This document shows, piece after piece, positions 9,686 through 22,622 of a DNA stretch of 64,000 bases (positions within the stretch are counted from its first letter, which is position 1; the number at the start of each line of letters is the position of its first letter). Origin of the DNA: Leptodactylus fallax (lineage: Eukaryota; Chordata; Amphibia; Anura; Leptodactylidae). Made by a program: the position numbers and the translations under genes. The stretch is taken from positions 2,339,001 through 2,403,000 of the forward strand of contig CAMRHE010000167.1 in the NCBI GenBank assembly GCA_947044405.1, written 5' to 3'. The notes under the pieces are model-generated. The model ran no database searches, was not told where the DNA came from, and saw only the letters and a list, made by a program, of their open reading frames with translations.

Positions 9686-12600
9686 CTTTTATGGCTTGTG
9701 GCTTTATGGCATGCTATATTTTGCATGTTTTTTAGCACCCAGCAGTTTACAGGTTGAGGCTGCAGTTCAGTGTGTCACAAATGTGTGCAAGGGCAACATT
9801 GTTAGTTTTAGACTACTGTAGGAGAAATTAGGTGTATATTATCAATGAAAAATGTGATTTACTTTGAGCTATTCTTGCAAAATTCTAGGGTACAGTAATC
9901 CTGCTTCAACAATAGCCGTTCGGGTAGATTTTGAGCCAGTTTTATGAAACAAAACTAACAGGAAAATAATACTTTCTATAAAAGTGCTCCCGTGCCAATT
10001 TGTATTTTCGATGTACAGTAGGTGGTTCTTGAATATGCTACTGGCTGAATGTGATAAGTCCACCTTTTATGACTTATAGGACTCTTTATATTTAGAAGTT
10101 GCTTTTTAATATCATGGGGAGCCATTTTATGCAATTGACCTGTATTTCGTTAGAAACAGTCAAAAGAGGTGTACAATACAGTCTGTGAAATCAGTTATTG
10201 AGTCTCACGTGGGTCGAGTGAAAGCGTATTTTAATCATCCCAGCTGGAAGTAAAAAGGTGGTGGGTGTAAGACATTTCATTATAAAGAGCGTGCTTTCGT
10301 AGACAGACTTGTCTCCCAAAATAGACCCGCAACTAAAGTAAAAGAGTTTAAGTCTCTAAGACTCTGCCTTTGTAGATTGTAAAGGATTAAATTATTTAGA
10401 AGTGCTCCTAAATTTAGTATAAATCCAAATTGTAGATTCATCAACTATAACATACAATTTGCTGTGCAACATATTTGCTGCAATTTGTCACTGTGTTCAA
10501 TAATGAATTGCCAGCATAAAACCACTTTGTGAACTGCTTTAAACTTTGTCTGTGACTACTTAAAGGGCTTTATGCGATTAGTTGCAATGGTCACATAGTG
10601 GTGGACATGTCATTGCACTGCAGAAAATGAATGGTGGAGGGGAACCTGGTAGCGAAATAGCCGTGCCAACATTTAAACATAACATGTTTAGCATTTCAAG
10701 CAATAAAATTAAACTTTAAAGGGGTGGTCCTGGATTTGGAGGAAAAAAAGAAAGACTCACCTTTCCCATGTGCTCTGTTGTCCTTTCCTGCTGCCATTTT
10801 TCCTCACATGCTGGAAGCTATGAGTCTCATATGTTAGGCTATATTCACACTACCGTTATTACAGTCCGTTGCTGTCATCCATCATAGGATGACAGCAACG
10901 GACATTAAGGGTAGTAGAGTAATGGACACAGGCTGAGCCCCCTCTGTCTGTGCCCATTCCCATTTACTCTAATGTAAACATTAGAGTTGCCACTGCTTTT
11001 TAAATAAGTTAAACAGATTCATTTCAGCTTTATATCTTCTACTTATAGCATTTGGTTTGTGTTTTTTTTTTGGACTGGGTTCACACTGCATTTTTTCCAA
11101 AATATTGCATGCAGTTTTTCAGCAAAATCGCACCGTCTGAACCCAGCCTTGCAGTTACCACAAAGTCCAATGATAAGATACAGCTGAAAAGAATCGGTTT
11201 TTAACTTCCTTAGAAGTGACAGCATCAGCAGCACTTGGACTGAATCTGGCTGTAGCACTGTGTGGCAATGGCCTCATATTTAACCATACAGAAACAATTT
11301 GTTACCTGTCTAATCAGATGGATGATTATAGGTTATAACCAATTACCTCTAAATTCCAAACCTCTCAAAACATCTCCTAAAATTCTTAAATGGGCTGTCT
11401 CAAGAAGGCAACCCCTTTCCAGATGACTTATTTGGATATATTGATGTCATGCGGAGCCTGCTTTGTACCACTGTTTATTAGCCAGAGTATTGAGCTACTA
11501 AAAAGCGTGGTATCCACTTTTCTAGGTTACAATTACCCTTCAGCAGCCGCTGCCGTTTTCTTTAGTAATATAATACTGAAGTATTTATATCATAGACAAG
11601 GTGGCAAACCTTCTAATCTGATTCATATGCAATATTTAGGTTATAAATTCTGTTCACTGACTTTTATGCATTTAAAGTCTGTTTTTTTTTTGTTTTTTGT
11701 TTTTTAATAATCTATAACTACTGGTAAAAGATACTAGAGGCACTATCAATTTATGACTGTAGTAAAAGTACAGATTGCTTTTATTTACTACAGGTCCTTT
11801 TACACTGGCTAATCTTTAATTCCTGGATTACAAAGTGATCACTGATCATTAATTAACTGTTTATTGTTGACGTTTGCAACAGCCATGAACATCGCTCAGT
11901 GTCATTCAGAGTTCCTGGTCCTGCAGTACTTAGACAGGCCTACTTGCCTTTCAAAGAGCAATATATACAAGTTATATTGGCACTCAACACACAGTTGCCA
12001 GGAATTTCTTCACAGATGGATAGTGTCCTTCGGTATCCAGACCACAAGTGGATAGCTAAAGGTATCTTACCTTTCCTAAAATGTCCCTTTTAAGAATGGT
12101 TGTAATACACTTATAGTATCAAGGATCTGCTGATCTTTGTGTGCGAAACCAAAATACCACACCAAATAAACGAATTTGCTGCAAAAGCCAAGGGCTGACA
12201 ATTGTACAGCACCATAGAAAACCGGAGGAGGTGACCTACATAGATAATCTACTCACATAGATTATATCAGGGTAACAGTAAGCAAGAGTTTTTCTTCAAC
12301 AACTCAATATCCAGGGCTATTATAGGCAAAGAGAACTCCTTGAAACACTCGTTGCCAATAATTGCCCTGTATAGTAAAGCTGCTGACTAATACTCTACTC
12401 GCTGGTCATCTGATTGCATATTTTATGCAGGATAAAATATGCAGATTATGGTCAGTACATTACCCTGTGATCAGGGCAGTGTTGCCAATAATCCATGCAG
12501 CTGAATGGAGGAGAAACTATTGCAGTAGAGATCAGTCCTCCTCCCCCATTCTGCAGACCAATATACCCTTTGTCACGAACTGGGTTCAACCCAAATATTC

Positions 12601-14085
12601 CAAGTTGTTCAGTTTTTAAAAACCGAATAAATGGCGATTTATCTTGACGAACTAAAATGGCCACCGCCAAATGTATTGCACAGTAAAAATACAGAAGACA
12701 CACGTGTCTTGTGAGTCACTGTGATGTTCTGACACCACCTGACAGCCTCTCAGTCAACAGTCAGTGGTACACCTTAGAGTGCTGATGTCATATACAGTAT
12801 ATAAAGTTGTGTGGGCATGTTGAGATGTGATGGTAGAAGTAGAGAATGGATGTGTTACTCATCACTGAATGATACAGAGTGCTAAGTGCTGCAAAGCTTG
12901 CAAAGGAGTAGGAGAATTACAACACAGTATAGTCAGATTTAATCAATTACAGGCAGATTAGTGATAGAAATCATACACAGGAGTGAGGGAGAATACCTGT
13001 GCTCTGTGAGCCTGACTGCTGCAGTAATACAGACATTACTGCCAATAATCTAATTTTATCGAAGTCTGTTTTGCAATAAAGTTGTTTAACATAGTTATAG
13101 TCCTGTTAGTGGAAGATCTTTTTTGGCTAAAGCCCACGCAGTGAATCGCTGCAAAAAAAAAAGCTGCAGAAAAGACCACGGTGGAAACGCATCATGTTTT
13201 TTTTTCCACAGCATTTTTCACAGAAAGTCTGCAGAGTTTTCTGCCTCTATTATACCTATATGGAAAAACACCAGTGCATAGGTATAATTGACAAACTGCA
13301 ATTTACAAAAATGCAAGTGTTTTTGAAATTGCAGCATTTCCGCTGCAGATTTTTTCTGCAATGTGTGGATGGGATTAGCCAGAATCCCATCCACTTTGCA
13401 GGTAATGTAAAACACAGCGTTTTCCCAACATCTTGCCCCAGATTTAAGGGTTTTTTTTGGACAAGGGTTTAAAATTTTTCCGTTAAATACATACAAACTG
13501 CTGTTCTAACAGCAAAATGCTGAGTCTGCCTGCACTAATCTGAAAAAAAAATCTCCATTATTTAAAGGGGTTTTTTTGCTCTCCCAATGAACAGTGTGAT
13601 GGAGCCTGCTAATCTGATAAAATCTTATTTTCTTAAGCAGTTTTTTGTTACTCACCCAATAAATAGTCTCACAGTCTGTGCTAATCTGAAAAAATCTGTT
13701 ATTTAAGAGGGGACCATACTGCCACAGCTGTCACCACTAAGTCAGACATGTCCTTCTACCTGGCTCATCATATTATTCCATGCTGTACTACCACTCATTG
13801 CCACAGCTGCCAGCACTCAGCCAAATATGTCCTGCAGCCTGGTCTATCATATTCCACTATACCACACTGTTGATGCCACAGTGTTAGCATCAAAAAGCCA
13901 AAACGATTTTGATTTCACATCTGCTCCCATAAAGGAATAATTTTTGGTGGCATTTATTTATTTTTTTTAAAGCCAATTTTTCAACACTTTTCAACTAGGC
14001 ACACAACCACAAATAACAACAAACCTGTAGCACTTACAAATCATCATAATGGGCTAATTTTTCTATAAAACCATTGATTTTTACG
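9686..14085. other. BDH1 intron, mostly unclassified
   Basis: This 4.4-kb stretch has no recognisable gene. It includes the start of a TTAA-type MITE (TTAAAGGGG at 10716), a perfect inverted repeat around 10868-10902 (CCGTTGCTGTCATCC with its complement) and an unclassified inverted-repeat element from about 13125 to 13448 of the same type as 62041-62407. Confidence 0.4.
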
Positions 14086-16870
14086 GCAATATAATCTCCA
14101 TGTGTGTCTAGAACAACATGGACAAACACAATTGATTTATATCACCAAATGGGGTTTTTTCTGCAAAATTAAAAAAAATATATATAAATTAGGTATCGCC
14201 GTAATCGTACCGCCTCACAGAATTAAGGTAACATATTACTTATGGTGTATGCGGCATGGCAAAAAATCTAAAAGGTAAAAAGCAATGCCAGAACTGGTGT
14301 TTTTTTAATCCACCAAGAAAGAGTTAATAAAATACAGTTAATAAGGTATAGGCACCCCAAAGTGGTGTCATTTATAAAATGCATCTCATCCCCTAAAAAT
14401 AAACCCTTATATTATCACATCACCAGAAAAAAAAAAATCTATATATAGCTTGTACAACGTGAAGACAAAAATCGCCAAATCATTAGGACAAAACTGGGTG
14501 TGGCAGGAAGGGAATGTATAACCTATGTGAGCATATATCAGGATATAACCCAAATTTAGTGCTCATGAGCGAAGAGACACCAGAAGTGACCCCCCCCCCC
14601 AATCATAGGAGCCACTGGAAAAATAATAGGGAATTTAGTGTTCCCAGTGTAGACTGTACAGCTTGCAGATTCACTTTTCACTTTTTTTTTTTTTATGCTT
14701 ACTTATATAGCGCCATCATATTCCGCAGCGCTTCACAGACATTGTCAGTCACTGTCCCATATAGGGCTCACAAGCTACATTTCCCTATCGGTATGTCTTT
14801 GGAGCGCTGTGCATTCACGTCTGGGATACTAATGCTCACTATGTCCCTTGATAAATTCTTTGAGGGTTGCAGGTTTCAAAATGTGGTCACTCCCTAGGGG
14901 ATTCCACTTTGCTGGCACCCTAGACACTTTGCAAACCTGATCTGGCGTCCAGATACCAAACGTCTAAATCTGTACTTTAAAAGCCACATAGCACTCCTTC
15001 CCTTCTGCACCCTGCTGTGTGCCCATACTGCAGTTTATGCCCACATGCATGAAATTGTTGTACCCAGGATAATGTACTTAATGTCATATGTGGATGTAAA
15101 CTGCTGTTTGGGCACAGGCAGGCACAGAAGGGAAGGGAGCACATATTTATATGGTTTGGTTTTTGGACGCCATGCCACTTTTGCAGTGCTCCTGAAATAC
15201 CAGTAAAGTGGAATCCCCTGAGATATGATCCCCATTTTGGAAACTACAACCCTGAAGCAATTTAATCAGGGGTACATTATTTTCCAGACGGGAATGTTCA
15301 GCTGATGGTGAAAGATGAAAATGTCAATTTTTGCAGCAATATGTAATTTCAGTGCGCAATATGTTGTGCCCGGCTTGTATCAAAGATGAATGCTTCAAAA
15401 GCGGTTGAGTCGGGTATACCCACTTAACAGTTTTTGGAGTGTTTGTCTCTGCTGACACAACATATCAGGCACTAAAATGGCATATCTCTGGAAAAGGGCA
15501 GCACAGTGGCTCAGTGGTTAGCACTGCAGCGTTGGAGTCCTAGGTTCGAATCCAACCAAAGATGACATCTGCAAGGAGTTTGTATATTCTCCCTGTGTTT
15601 GCGTGGGTTTCCTCTGAGTACTCCGGTTTCCTCCCACACTCCAATGACTTGCTGATAGGGAATGTAGATTGTGAGCCCTATATGGGACAGTGATTGACAA
15701 TGTCTGTAAAAAGTGCTGGAGAATATGATGGTGCTATATAAGTAAGCAAATAAATAAATAAAAATTGTAATTTTCACCATCAGCTGCGAATTCTGGAAAT
15801 TAAATTAAGGGTTAAAAATGCTCACTACGCCACCTGATAAATCCCTTGAGGGGTGTATTTTCCAAATTGGGGTCAAATGTCTGCAGATTCCACTTTACTG
15901 GCAATTCAGGGACTCTGTGGCATGACAACCAAAAACCAAAATAGCACTCCTTCCCTTTTGTGCCCAGAAATGTACACCAGTGTCATATATGTGGGCATAA
16001 ACTGCAGTTTGGGCACACAGCAAGGCACAAATGTGAGAGAGTGTTATCTGCTTTTGGAGCGCAGATTTAAGTTGTTGGTTTTTGGATGCCAGGTCACGTT
16101 TGCAGAGACCCTAAAATTGTCCCTACAAAAATGTCACTTCTTCACCAGTTTACTGGCACCTCCAGGGCTCTGCAAAAACAATCTGGCATTCAAAAGCTAA
16201 AAAGGGCAGTGCTCCTTCCATTTTGAGCCCTGCTGAGTGTCCAAACAGCAGTTTACACTCACATGTACAACTTTTTTGTACCGGGGATAACACACTTAAA
16301 AGTTTTTAAAGTGCGTGTCTCTGATAACACAAAGTGGGCACAACATATTGGACACTGAAATGCCATATTTCTTTAAAAAATTAAATTTTCACTTTGTATA
16401 TTAAATTTTGGGAAGCACTCTTGGGCTCAAAATTATAATACCCCTTTAGAAATTCCTTGAGGGGTGGACGGTTTATTGGGAAAAAAACAAACTTAATTTT
16501 TCATTTTTATGTCCCAATGCTAATAAAATCTGTGAAACAGCTTTGAGGTCAAATGCTCACCATACCCCTTGATAAATTCTATGAGGGGTGAGGTTTCCAA
16601 AATTGGGCCACTTTTTGGGGGCCCCATTGTACCGGTACTTTATCTGCTCTGCAAAAAGTATATGGCATGGCACCCAAAAACTATTCCAGCAAAATCTCCC
16701 CCCCCCTCCAAAAGCCAAATAGCCTGCTTTCCATTCCGATCCCCACCATGTTGCTCAGTAAACTACTGACAGAGGTCCACACTATGTACCTGCCCCCTTG
16801 CTCTGAGTGAACTGCAGATCAAAATGCGAGCAAAATTTGTCGATTATCCTGAAGGAGAACTTCAAAATCC
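14086..16870. repeat. large modular noncoding repeat, copy 1 (partial)
   Basis: This 2.8-kb block aligns by eye with about 35500-38090: both share GGTATCGCCGTAATCGTAC, then AATCCACCAAGAAAGAGTT, then repeated modules around 'TTCCACTTTACTGGCA' and 'GGGCTCTGCAAA'. It lacks the hairpin-rich left end and the last modules found in the second copy. A tRNA-derived SINE is inserted at 15494-15765, and a tail fragment of a related SINE lies at about 14680-14800 in reverse. No long open frame is present. Confidence 0.6.
15494..15765 (+). mobile_element. tRNA-derived SINE
   Basis: The head resembles a tRNA with a pol III A box (GTGGCTCAGTGG) and B box (GGTTCGAATCC). A central domain with GTGGGTTTCCTC and GGTTTCCTCCCACACTCCA follows, like the conserved core of vertebrate V-SINEs, then a tail ending in (AAAT)n. 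It sits inside the large modular repeat; the paralogous block near 36825 lacks it, which fixes the boundaries to within a few bases. Confidence 0.8.
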
Positions 16871-17192
16871 AAATATGATGAAACTAAATGCACACATTGT
16901 GTAAGTATTAAACCAGATCAAACATTCTACATTTTTATTAGTTCATAGATGATAGAAGGATGGAAGATGGAACTGGGGAGATTGTAGTTCTTGTGCTTAA
17001 GGGCTTAGGCTAAAGCTACTAGGTGAGTAAACAGTTCACCTAATGCTGTTACTTGGCCTATAGGATTTAAGCATAAAAACATAGAAGACTGATAGCAGAA
17101 AAATAACCTTATTTATACCTATAACATATTTTAAGGCTTTAATCCTGTCCCCCCTCTACCGACTTTCCCTATAGCTATACAGATTGAGTTCT

Positions 17193-17506
17193 TTAAAGGG
17201 GATGTCCAGGATCTGAAGATAATTGCAGATGCAGGGCTGCCTTTCCAGGCCCATTATATAGTGTAGTTACAGGAAGCTCTATACAGTGTACAGAGCTCCA
17301 AACACTGTAGTGGTGGTGTCGGGGAACTGCAGCCCCACTCCTATTTAACTTAAATAGGAGCAGGACTGCTTTCGACTGTAAACTTATATATGGCTTCCGG
17401 TGGCTACATCAGCTGATCACTGCAAGGTCTGGGTGTTGGACCCTGACCGATTTGATACAGATGACCTACCCTGTGGTTATCTTCATATTCTGCACAACCC
17501 CTTTAA
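17193..17506. mobile_element. TTAA-type MITE (T2/Kolobok-like)
   Basis: It begins TTAAAGGGGATGTCC and ends with the inverted ACAACCCCTTTAA. Xenopus T2-family MITEs have termini starting TTAAAGG with TTAA target duplications, which this matches. The 321 bp to its left hold nothing recognised. Confidence 0.65.
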
Positions 17507-17738
17507 GTCTCTCTTGATATGTTATTCATACTCTCCACCATTTTTGTACAGTAGTCCAACGTTTGTACCCATTCCATTTTTTTCTATCTTTTTGTAGGTG
17601 GGGCCTCCAGAACTGTACACAGTGTCTCAGATGCGGTCTCAAAAGCGCTTTATACAACAAGATCACAATGTATCTCTAACTAGAGCCAATGATCCTACTT
17701 GCTTTACTACCCCTAGATCTTTCTCTCCTGAAGTCCTG

Positions 17739-18067
17739 CTAAGGCTCCACGTAGCGAAATACAGCTAAAAAATACAGTGTATCGCATTTTTTTTTTCTGC
17801 AACATTTTTGAGTTTTTGCTGCATTATACGTCAGCGTTTTTCTTCCCTTATTAAATACATAGGGAGACATTTGCGATTCCAAAGCTAAAATCATGTTTCA
17901 TTATTCAATAATGTAGACATTTTTGAAAATGCATTTTTTTCCGCAGCATGTGGATAAGCTTAATGAAATCCCATTCACTTTGCTGGTACTGTAAAATACA
18001 GTGTTTTCCACTGCGTTTCTACTGCAGCCAAAAATGCTGCGTTTCCAAAATGTGGGTCTTTAGCCTA
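17739..18067. mobile_element. inverted-repeat MITE, GGCTAAGGCCCC family
   Basis: The left end CTAAGGCTCCACGTAG pairs with the right end ATGTGGGTCTTTAGCC. The interior carries GCTGCGTTT and GCAGC-rich phrases shared with 13125-13448, 26123-26422, 48838-49142 and 62041-62407. Confidence 0.55.
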
Positions 18068-19756
18068 ATACAGAGCTGCCAGTTATCAGATTGAGGGTTC
18101 CTTCTACCCACGTGCAATATCCTACCCTTTCTCTGCCAGCCACTTATCTATACATTCTCCTAGGGTGGCACTTTTCTAGCAGAGGACGTATCTAAGACGC
18201 TATTTGGCATTGAGATCCCACTGAAGATCTCAATTTCCGACATCATTTTTAACAGTGATTCGCTCCAAATTTGATAAAATTTGAATAAAAATTCTCATCT
18301 TTAAAATGAATCCAAACTCCTCTTCATAGCCCTAACCAATCCTGAGATATATGGCTCTAAAGTGACACCCCTCCTGCCTCAGGTAGCATCTTAAGATCTA
18401 TGGTAGGAAGGAGGAGGGGGGTGGAGAGGAGCTGCAGACTGCCCAGACTATGATAAATCATCGTCATCATCATCTGGGCATAACCTGTATGTGACCCCAG
18501 GGGGGTAGCAGGGACTTCTGTCCAAGTTATCCCCTCTCCTATCAGTCAGAGAGCATAATGTACTTCACATAGAGGGATAATGTAATACCCCTCTGAGCCT
18601 TATTAGAGGGTTATTCTTATATAATACCCTTCTGAATATAACCAGGAAGTTTAATGGCTCCCATTAAACCCTGCCCATACCTGATCTTTCTAGAGTAAAA
18701 TACGCAACTGCCTCTCTAGCGATATCTGTTACACACTAAAATAATAGTAATAACGATTATCACTACAGATGAAAGTATAAATTGCTACTTTTTTTTATAA
18801 TGGGATAGAAAATTATATTTTTATGTAAGCTCCTATTTAATTTGCATGCAGAAAATTGGTTGGCGCATTTCTGTGATTTTTTGGCGTTTCTTTAACACCT
18901 GTAAATATATATAATATATGTGTGTGTGGTATGTAAGAATTCCTCACATCTTGCAGTTTTTTGGAAAGTACATTTTGTTTGCAGAAAGCAACTGCTTGAG
19001 CATGCACTTCAGTGGCAAATTTGAAATTTTGTGCAATTTTTACTTAGAATCTGTTTGCTGCAAAGTTGCATGAAGGTGGTTGTATATATGAAATATCAAG
19101 TTGTGTTTTTATATACGGTACGCTGTGCAGTCTCAAAAAAGTTAGATTTTGGTGTCACAGTTTGCTAGATGCAGTATAGATTTTTAACATAGTGAATAAC
19201 AGCAAAATCTTGCTTGTCTTCTGTATTAGTGTTTTTGAGAGTACGAGCTCTTGTTGTAGTTGATGTTTGGGGTATATATAAATTGTGTACACCTTGATCT
19301 TTTATTTTATACGTGTTTTGTGTGTGAATGTAAGATTGAATAGGAGTTTTAGGTGAAAATATGTTTTAGTGCATTTTTAAAAAAATTATGTGTTTGTCAC
19401 AAAGTTACATGAAGGTGGACATGGCTATTGATAACCCATTGAGACAAATGCAATCTTCAGGTTGTCTACTTTCAAGAAATATATAGGGTTTAGGGGTGCA
19501 CTTGCTTTTCACGGTGTGTAATCCCTACATTTTATAGGATGATACTTTTTTTAATATTTCCAGCTTCAAAGCAGATTTTTGTTCTTTACAGTTCTGGCGA
19601 TTTGTGCATGCTGGTGTAGGCCTTAGTGACATGAATGAACTCTGCACATGCTGAACTCTTGTTTTTATGAGGTTTGGTGCATATAACTTCTTGTTTGTTT
19701 CCACTTTTAGCAACTAATATACATTTATTTGCATTTTTTTGTATAAAACATTCACT
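18068..19756. other. BDH1 intron, no recognised element
   Basis: About 1.7 kb, AT-rich. Two related phrases (AAAGTTGCATGAAGGTGG near 19061 and AAAGTTACATGAAGGTGG near 19402) hint at an old duplication. Nothing else is supportable. Confidence 0.4.
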
Positions 19757-20085
19757 TTAAAGAGGACCTTTCACTTCCTCCTGTATATGCGGTTTTACAT
19801 GCCGCTAGAAAGCCGACAGCATGCGTAATTCAGCGCACTGTTGGCTTTCCCGTTATGTGCCCCGGGGCTGGAGATATTGGCAATCTTGGTTTAACCATTC
19901 ACAGTCAGAAGGGCATTCCTGACAGTCTAGCTGACAGTACTCGTCCATAGCCCTGTACTAGGGGGGGCGTTCCTCACAGCTCTTGCACAGGACACTGCTA
20001 TCTGACATTAATTACTGTATCAATGCAAGTATGCTGACATGTTTTATTTTTGCCCCCACCCCCAATTCCTGAAGAACCCCTTTAA
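19757..20085. mobile_element. TTAA-type MITE, AGAGGACCTTTC subfamily
   Basis: It starts TTAAAGAGGACCTTTC and ends AACCCCTTTAA. The same start occurs at 28799 and 60595, although the right end differs here, so this copy may be chimeric or diverged. Confidence 0.55.
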
Positions 20086-20286
20086 CTAAATGAAACCACA
20101 TTCTCTGCAAAACTGTTATAATGCTGTATGCTATCCTTTGTCATAGATTTTGCTGTGGTTTGTGTTATGCAAATGTGGCTCAGGTTTGAGTCACACCATA
20201 TTGCTATGTGTGACAGGGCCTAATAAGCACAAAAGGGAAGAAAATGAAAATATATATTCATGTTTCCAGAATAGAGCTGCAATGTG

Positions 20287-20551
20287 TAAGGCCTCCTGCA
20301 CATCACCATACTTCTGGTCATGTGTCCGTACATGCATTTTTATGGGCCCAGACACACAACCACATTTTTTTGAGACTGTGTGTTTCTGCCGTGTCCGAGG
20401 ACCTCAAATTATGAAGCATGTTCTATTTTTGTCTGGCACTGAAACGTCTATGCGATCATACAAGTCTTTGTGCAGATCAGTGTTTGCGGATGACATACTG
20501 ACGTCTTTTGCAGACAGTAAAAAACACAACGGTTGTGTGCAGGAGGCCTAA
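20287..20551. repeat. inverted-repeat element ending TAAGGCCTCCTGCAC
   Basis: The left end TAAGGCCTCCTGCACA has its inverted partner GTGTGCAGGAGGCCTAAG at the right end. The interior is noncoding. The open frame crossing it has no protein resemblance. Confidence 0.55.
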
Positions 20552-20771
20552 GACTGCAGTCCAATATTGTGGTTGCAGCAGTGTGTGCGATGTATTACAC
20601 TGTGCAGGTTCATCTATTGCTTTGTTGTGTTAACACTAGTTTGATATTGGTTTTGACAGAAAAACACAGCTGCAAACACACTGGTCTACTCCAAAACTGC
20701 TGGTGTGTGACTGGGGCCTAATTGCTCGCCATAATAATGTTACAGTGAAGTAAACTCAAAGACACTTTGCC

Positions 20772-21263
20772 TTAAAGGGGTATTCCCATGATCATAACCA
20801 TTTGTAGATAATTTAAAAGTTAAACATTTTTGCAAATATAAGTAACTTAACATTTTGCTGAGTTTTATAGATTTTCTCTAAATATTGTCAAGTTGTTGTC
20901 TTGATTGGTTGCCAGTGGATACGACCATCAATGCAGGACCTTACTAAGGTCAGAAAATAAGCCATGATTTCCTTATTGTGGCTGGGATATCTTCTGATAC
21001 ATGTAGTGTACCTGCCTGATAACCCAGCTACAATAAGAAAACCATAGTTGGATTCCTGTCAAGTCCCAGACCATAGAAAGTTTTTGCATTCATGGTCGTA
21101 TCCATTGGCAACTGAACAAGAGAACAGACTGTCACCACTAAGATGGTTAGAGAAAATCTTTAAAATTCTGCATTATTTTTAATTACTTATATTTGCAAAA
21201 ATGTTTAAAATGTAATTATCTACAAATATAGATATAATTATGTTCATGGGAATACCCCTTTAA
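20772..21263. mobile_element. TTAA-type MITE with long inverted arms
   Basis: The left end TTAAAGGGGTATTCCCATG is mirrored by CATGGGAATACCCCTTTAA at the right. Pairing continues imperfectly inward through the ATTTGCAAAAATGTTTAA region, giving arms of about 80 bp. Confidence 0.75.
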
Positions 21264-21381
21264 GTTACTTTACAGAAGATATATTCTCCAACTGTTAATC
21301 CTGAACTCCCACCCCCAGACACTTGACTTAGTTTTCATGGGTTTTCAAAACATGGCTACTGCTTATATGGCTTCAGAGAAA

Positions 21382-21420
21382 AAAGATTGGGCATGTTTAA
21401 ATCCCACTTGCCCAATCTTT
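21382..21420. repeat. short hairpin repeat, copy 2
   Basis: AAAGATTGGGCA at 21382-21393 pairs perfectly with TGCCCAATCTTT at 21409-21420. It is related to the hairpin at 2246-2284. Confidence 0.5.
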
Positions 21421-21626
21421 CTATCCCCTAAAATTTGCCATCACCCTTATACATAAAAGATTTTTGGCTGGACCACTGGGGTGCAACCGACATCTGGTAG
21501 CATGGCCACATTAGAAGTTTTTGTTGGATTTTCCGTATTTTCAGTATCAAAAATAAGTTCATCAGGTGTGTGTGTGGTGTGTGTGTTTTGTTTTTGTTTT
21601 TTTAAATCTTTTCAGGTAAATGGGCC

Positions 21627-22000
21627 TTAAAGGGGTTGTCCAGTAATTGGACAAATCACATAGGAGGCCGGGGAAGGTGAAACATAAAAAAAAAAAAAAG
21701 TTATACTTTCCTGTCCCCACCAGAAGTCCTGCGCCAGGCATGACAGCTGTTGCCTCAGCGGCTGCAGGAAAGGGCCCGGTGATGTATGTGAGTGACTTCA
21801 CCGCGTGCTTTCCTGTCACATCTGAGGCTACTGATTGGCTTCAGCAATCACATGTGGTGTACAACTTCCAGTGAGGAAGACACGGCTCTCAATCGAACAG
21901 ACCAGAGCGCTGGGAGACGGTGGAGTATGAGTTTTATTTTTATGTTTCACCTTCCTCGGCTGCCTGTGCTATTTGTCCAATTGCTGGACAACCCTTTTAA
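21627..22000. mobile_element. TTAA-type MITE, TTGTCCAG family
   Basis: The left arm starts TTAAAGGGGTTGTCCAG and is mirrored by CTGGACAACCCTTTTAA. The arms pair for about 65 bp, including AAGGTGAAACATAAAA. The interior is GC-richer. It lies about 150 bp upstream of the last BDH1 exon. Confidence 0.8.
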
Positions 22001-22155
22001 AGGTACAGAGGAAAGCACTGCAGTCTAGCAGACAGGAAGCCCTTAACAGAAATATGTTTGGTTACCCATTCAAGCAAAAACTAAAAGTGGTAATTGAAAA
22101 AGAGTCCAAATATTTTTATTTATTTCTTCAATTGTTTCTTTATATCCCTCTTTAG

Positions 22156-22622
22156 GCCGAGTGGTATGCATGGCAAGCATGCTTGGAAGAATGGGTGTCC
22201 CATCTCGATCTAGCTACTGTATTTCCAAATATGGAGTCGAAGCCTTTTCAGACTGCCTAAGACAAGAAATGTACAGATGGGGGGTGAAAGTCATTATCAT
22301 TGAGCCTGGAAACTTTGTAGCTGCTACTGGCATATTTACCAAAGAGGGTGTGGAAAGACGAGGACAAGACATGTGGGTGCAAGCTTCAGAAACTGTACGA
22401 GACGATTATGGGAAAGCTAGTTTCTCCCATCAAGTTGCCAGAATGAAAGCTTTTGTCACCTCTGGCACGAAGGACATGACTCCTGTGGTTAATGTAATAA
22501 CAGATGCTCTGACTTCTAAATACCCATATACCCGATACAATCCAATGGACACCTATTACTGGATAAAGGTTCAGATTATGACTCACCTACCTGCTGCCAT
22601 AACAGACCACATTTATGCTTAG
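22156..22622 (+). CDS. BDH1: D-beta-hydroxybutyrate dehydrogenase (BDH1), terminal coding exon
   Basis: It follows the acceptor CTCTTTAG, enters in phase 1 and ends with TAG at 22620-22622. It encodes VVCMASMLGRM (catalytic Ser), SSYCISKYGVEAFSD with the YxxxK pair at 22215-22217 (Tyr) and 22227-22229 (Lys), VIIIEPGNF, and a C-terminal region (YNPMDTYY, QIMTHLPAAI) like the BDH1 lipid-interacting tail. The residues just before the catalytic Ser are Cys-Met-Ala, where mammalian BDH1 has Asn-Ile-Ser; the tetrad itself is complete. No stop or frameshift occurs. The untranslated 3' end is not defined; AATAAA at 23568-23573, beyond a MITE, is one possible polyadenylation signal. Confidence 0.92.

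Noticed and set aside
15500..15575. Possible tRNA gene (A and B boxes)
   Set aside because: The match is the head of a SINE; it continues into the SINE core and tail and does not fold as a full cloverleaf.
20150..20551. 133-codon open frame
   Set aside because: It crosses an inverted-repeat element, has no protein resemblance and no splice context.
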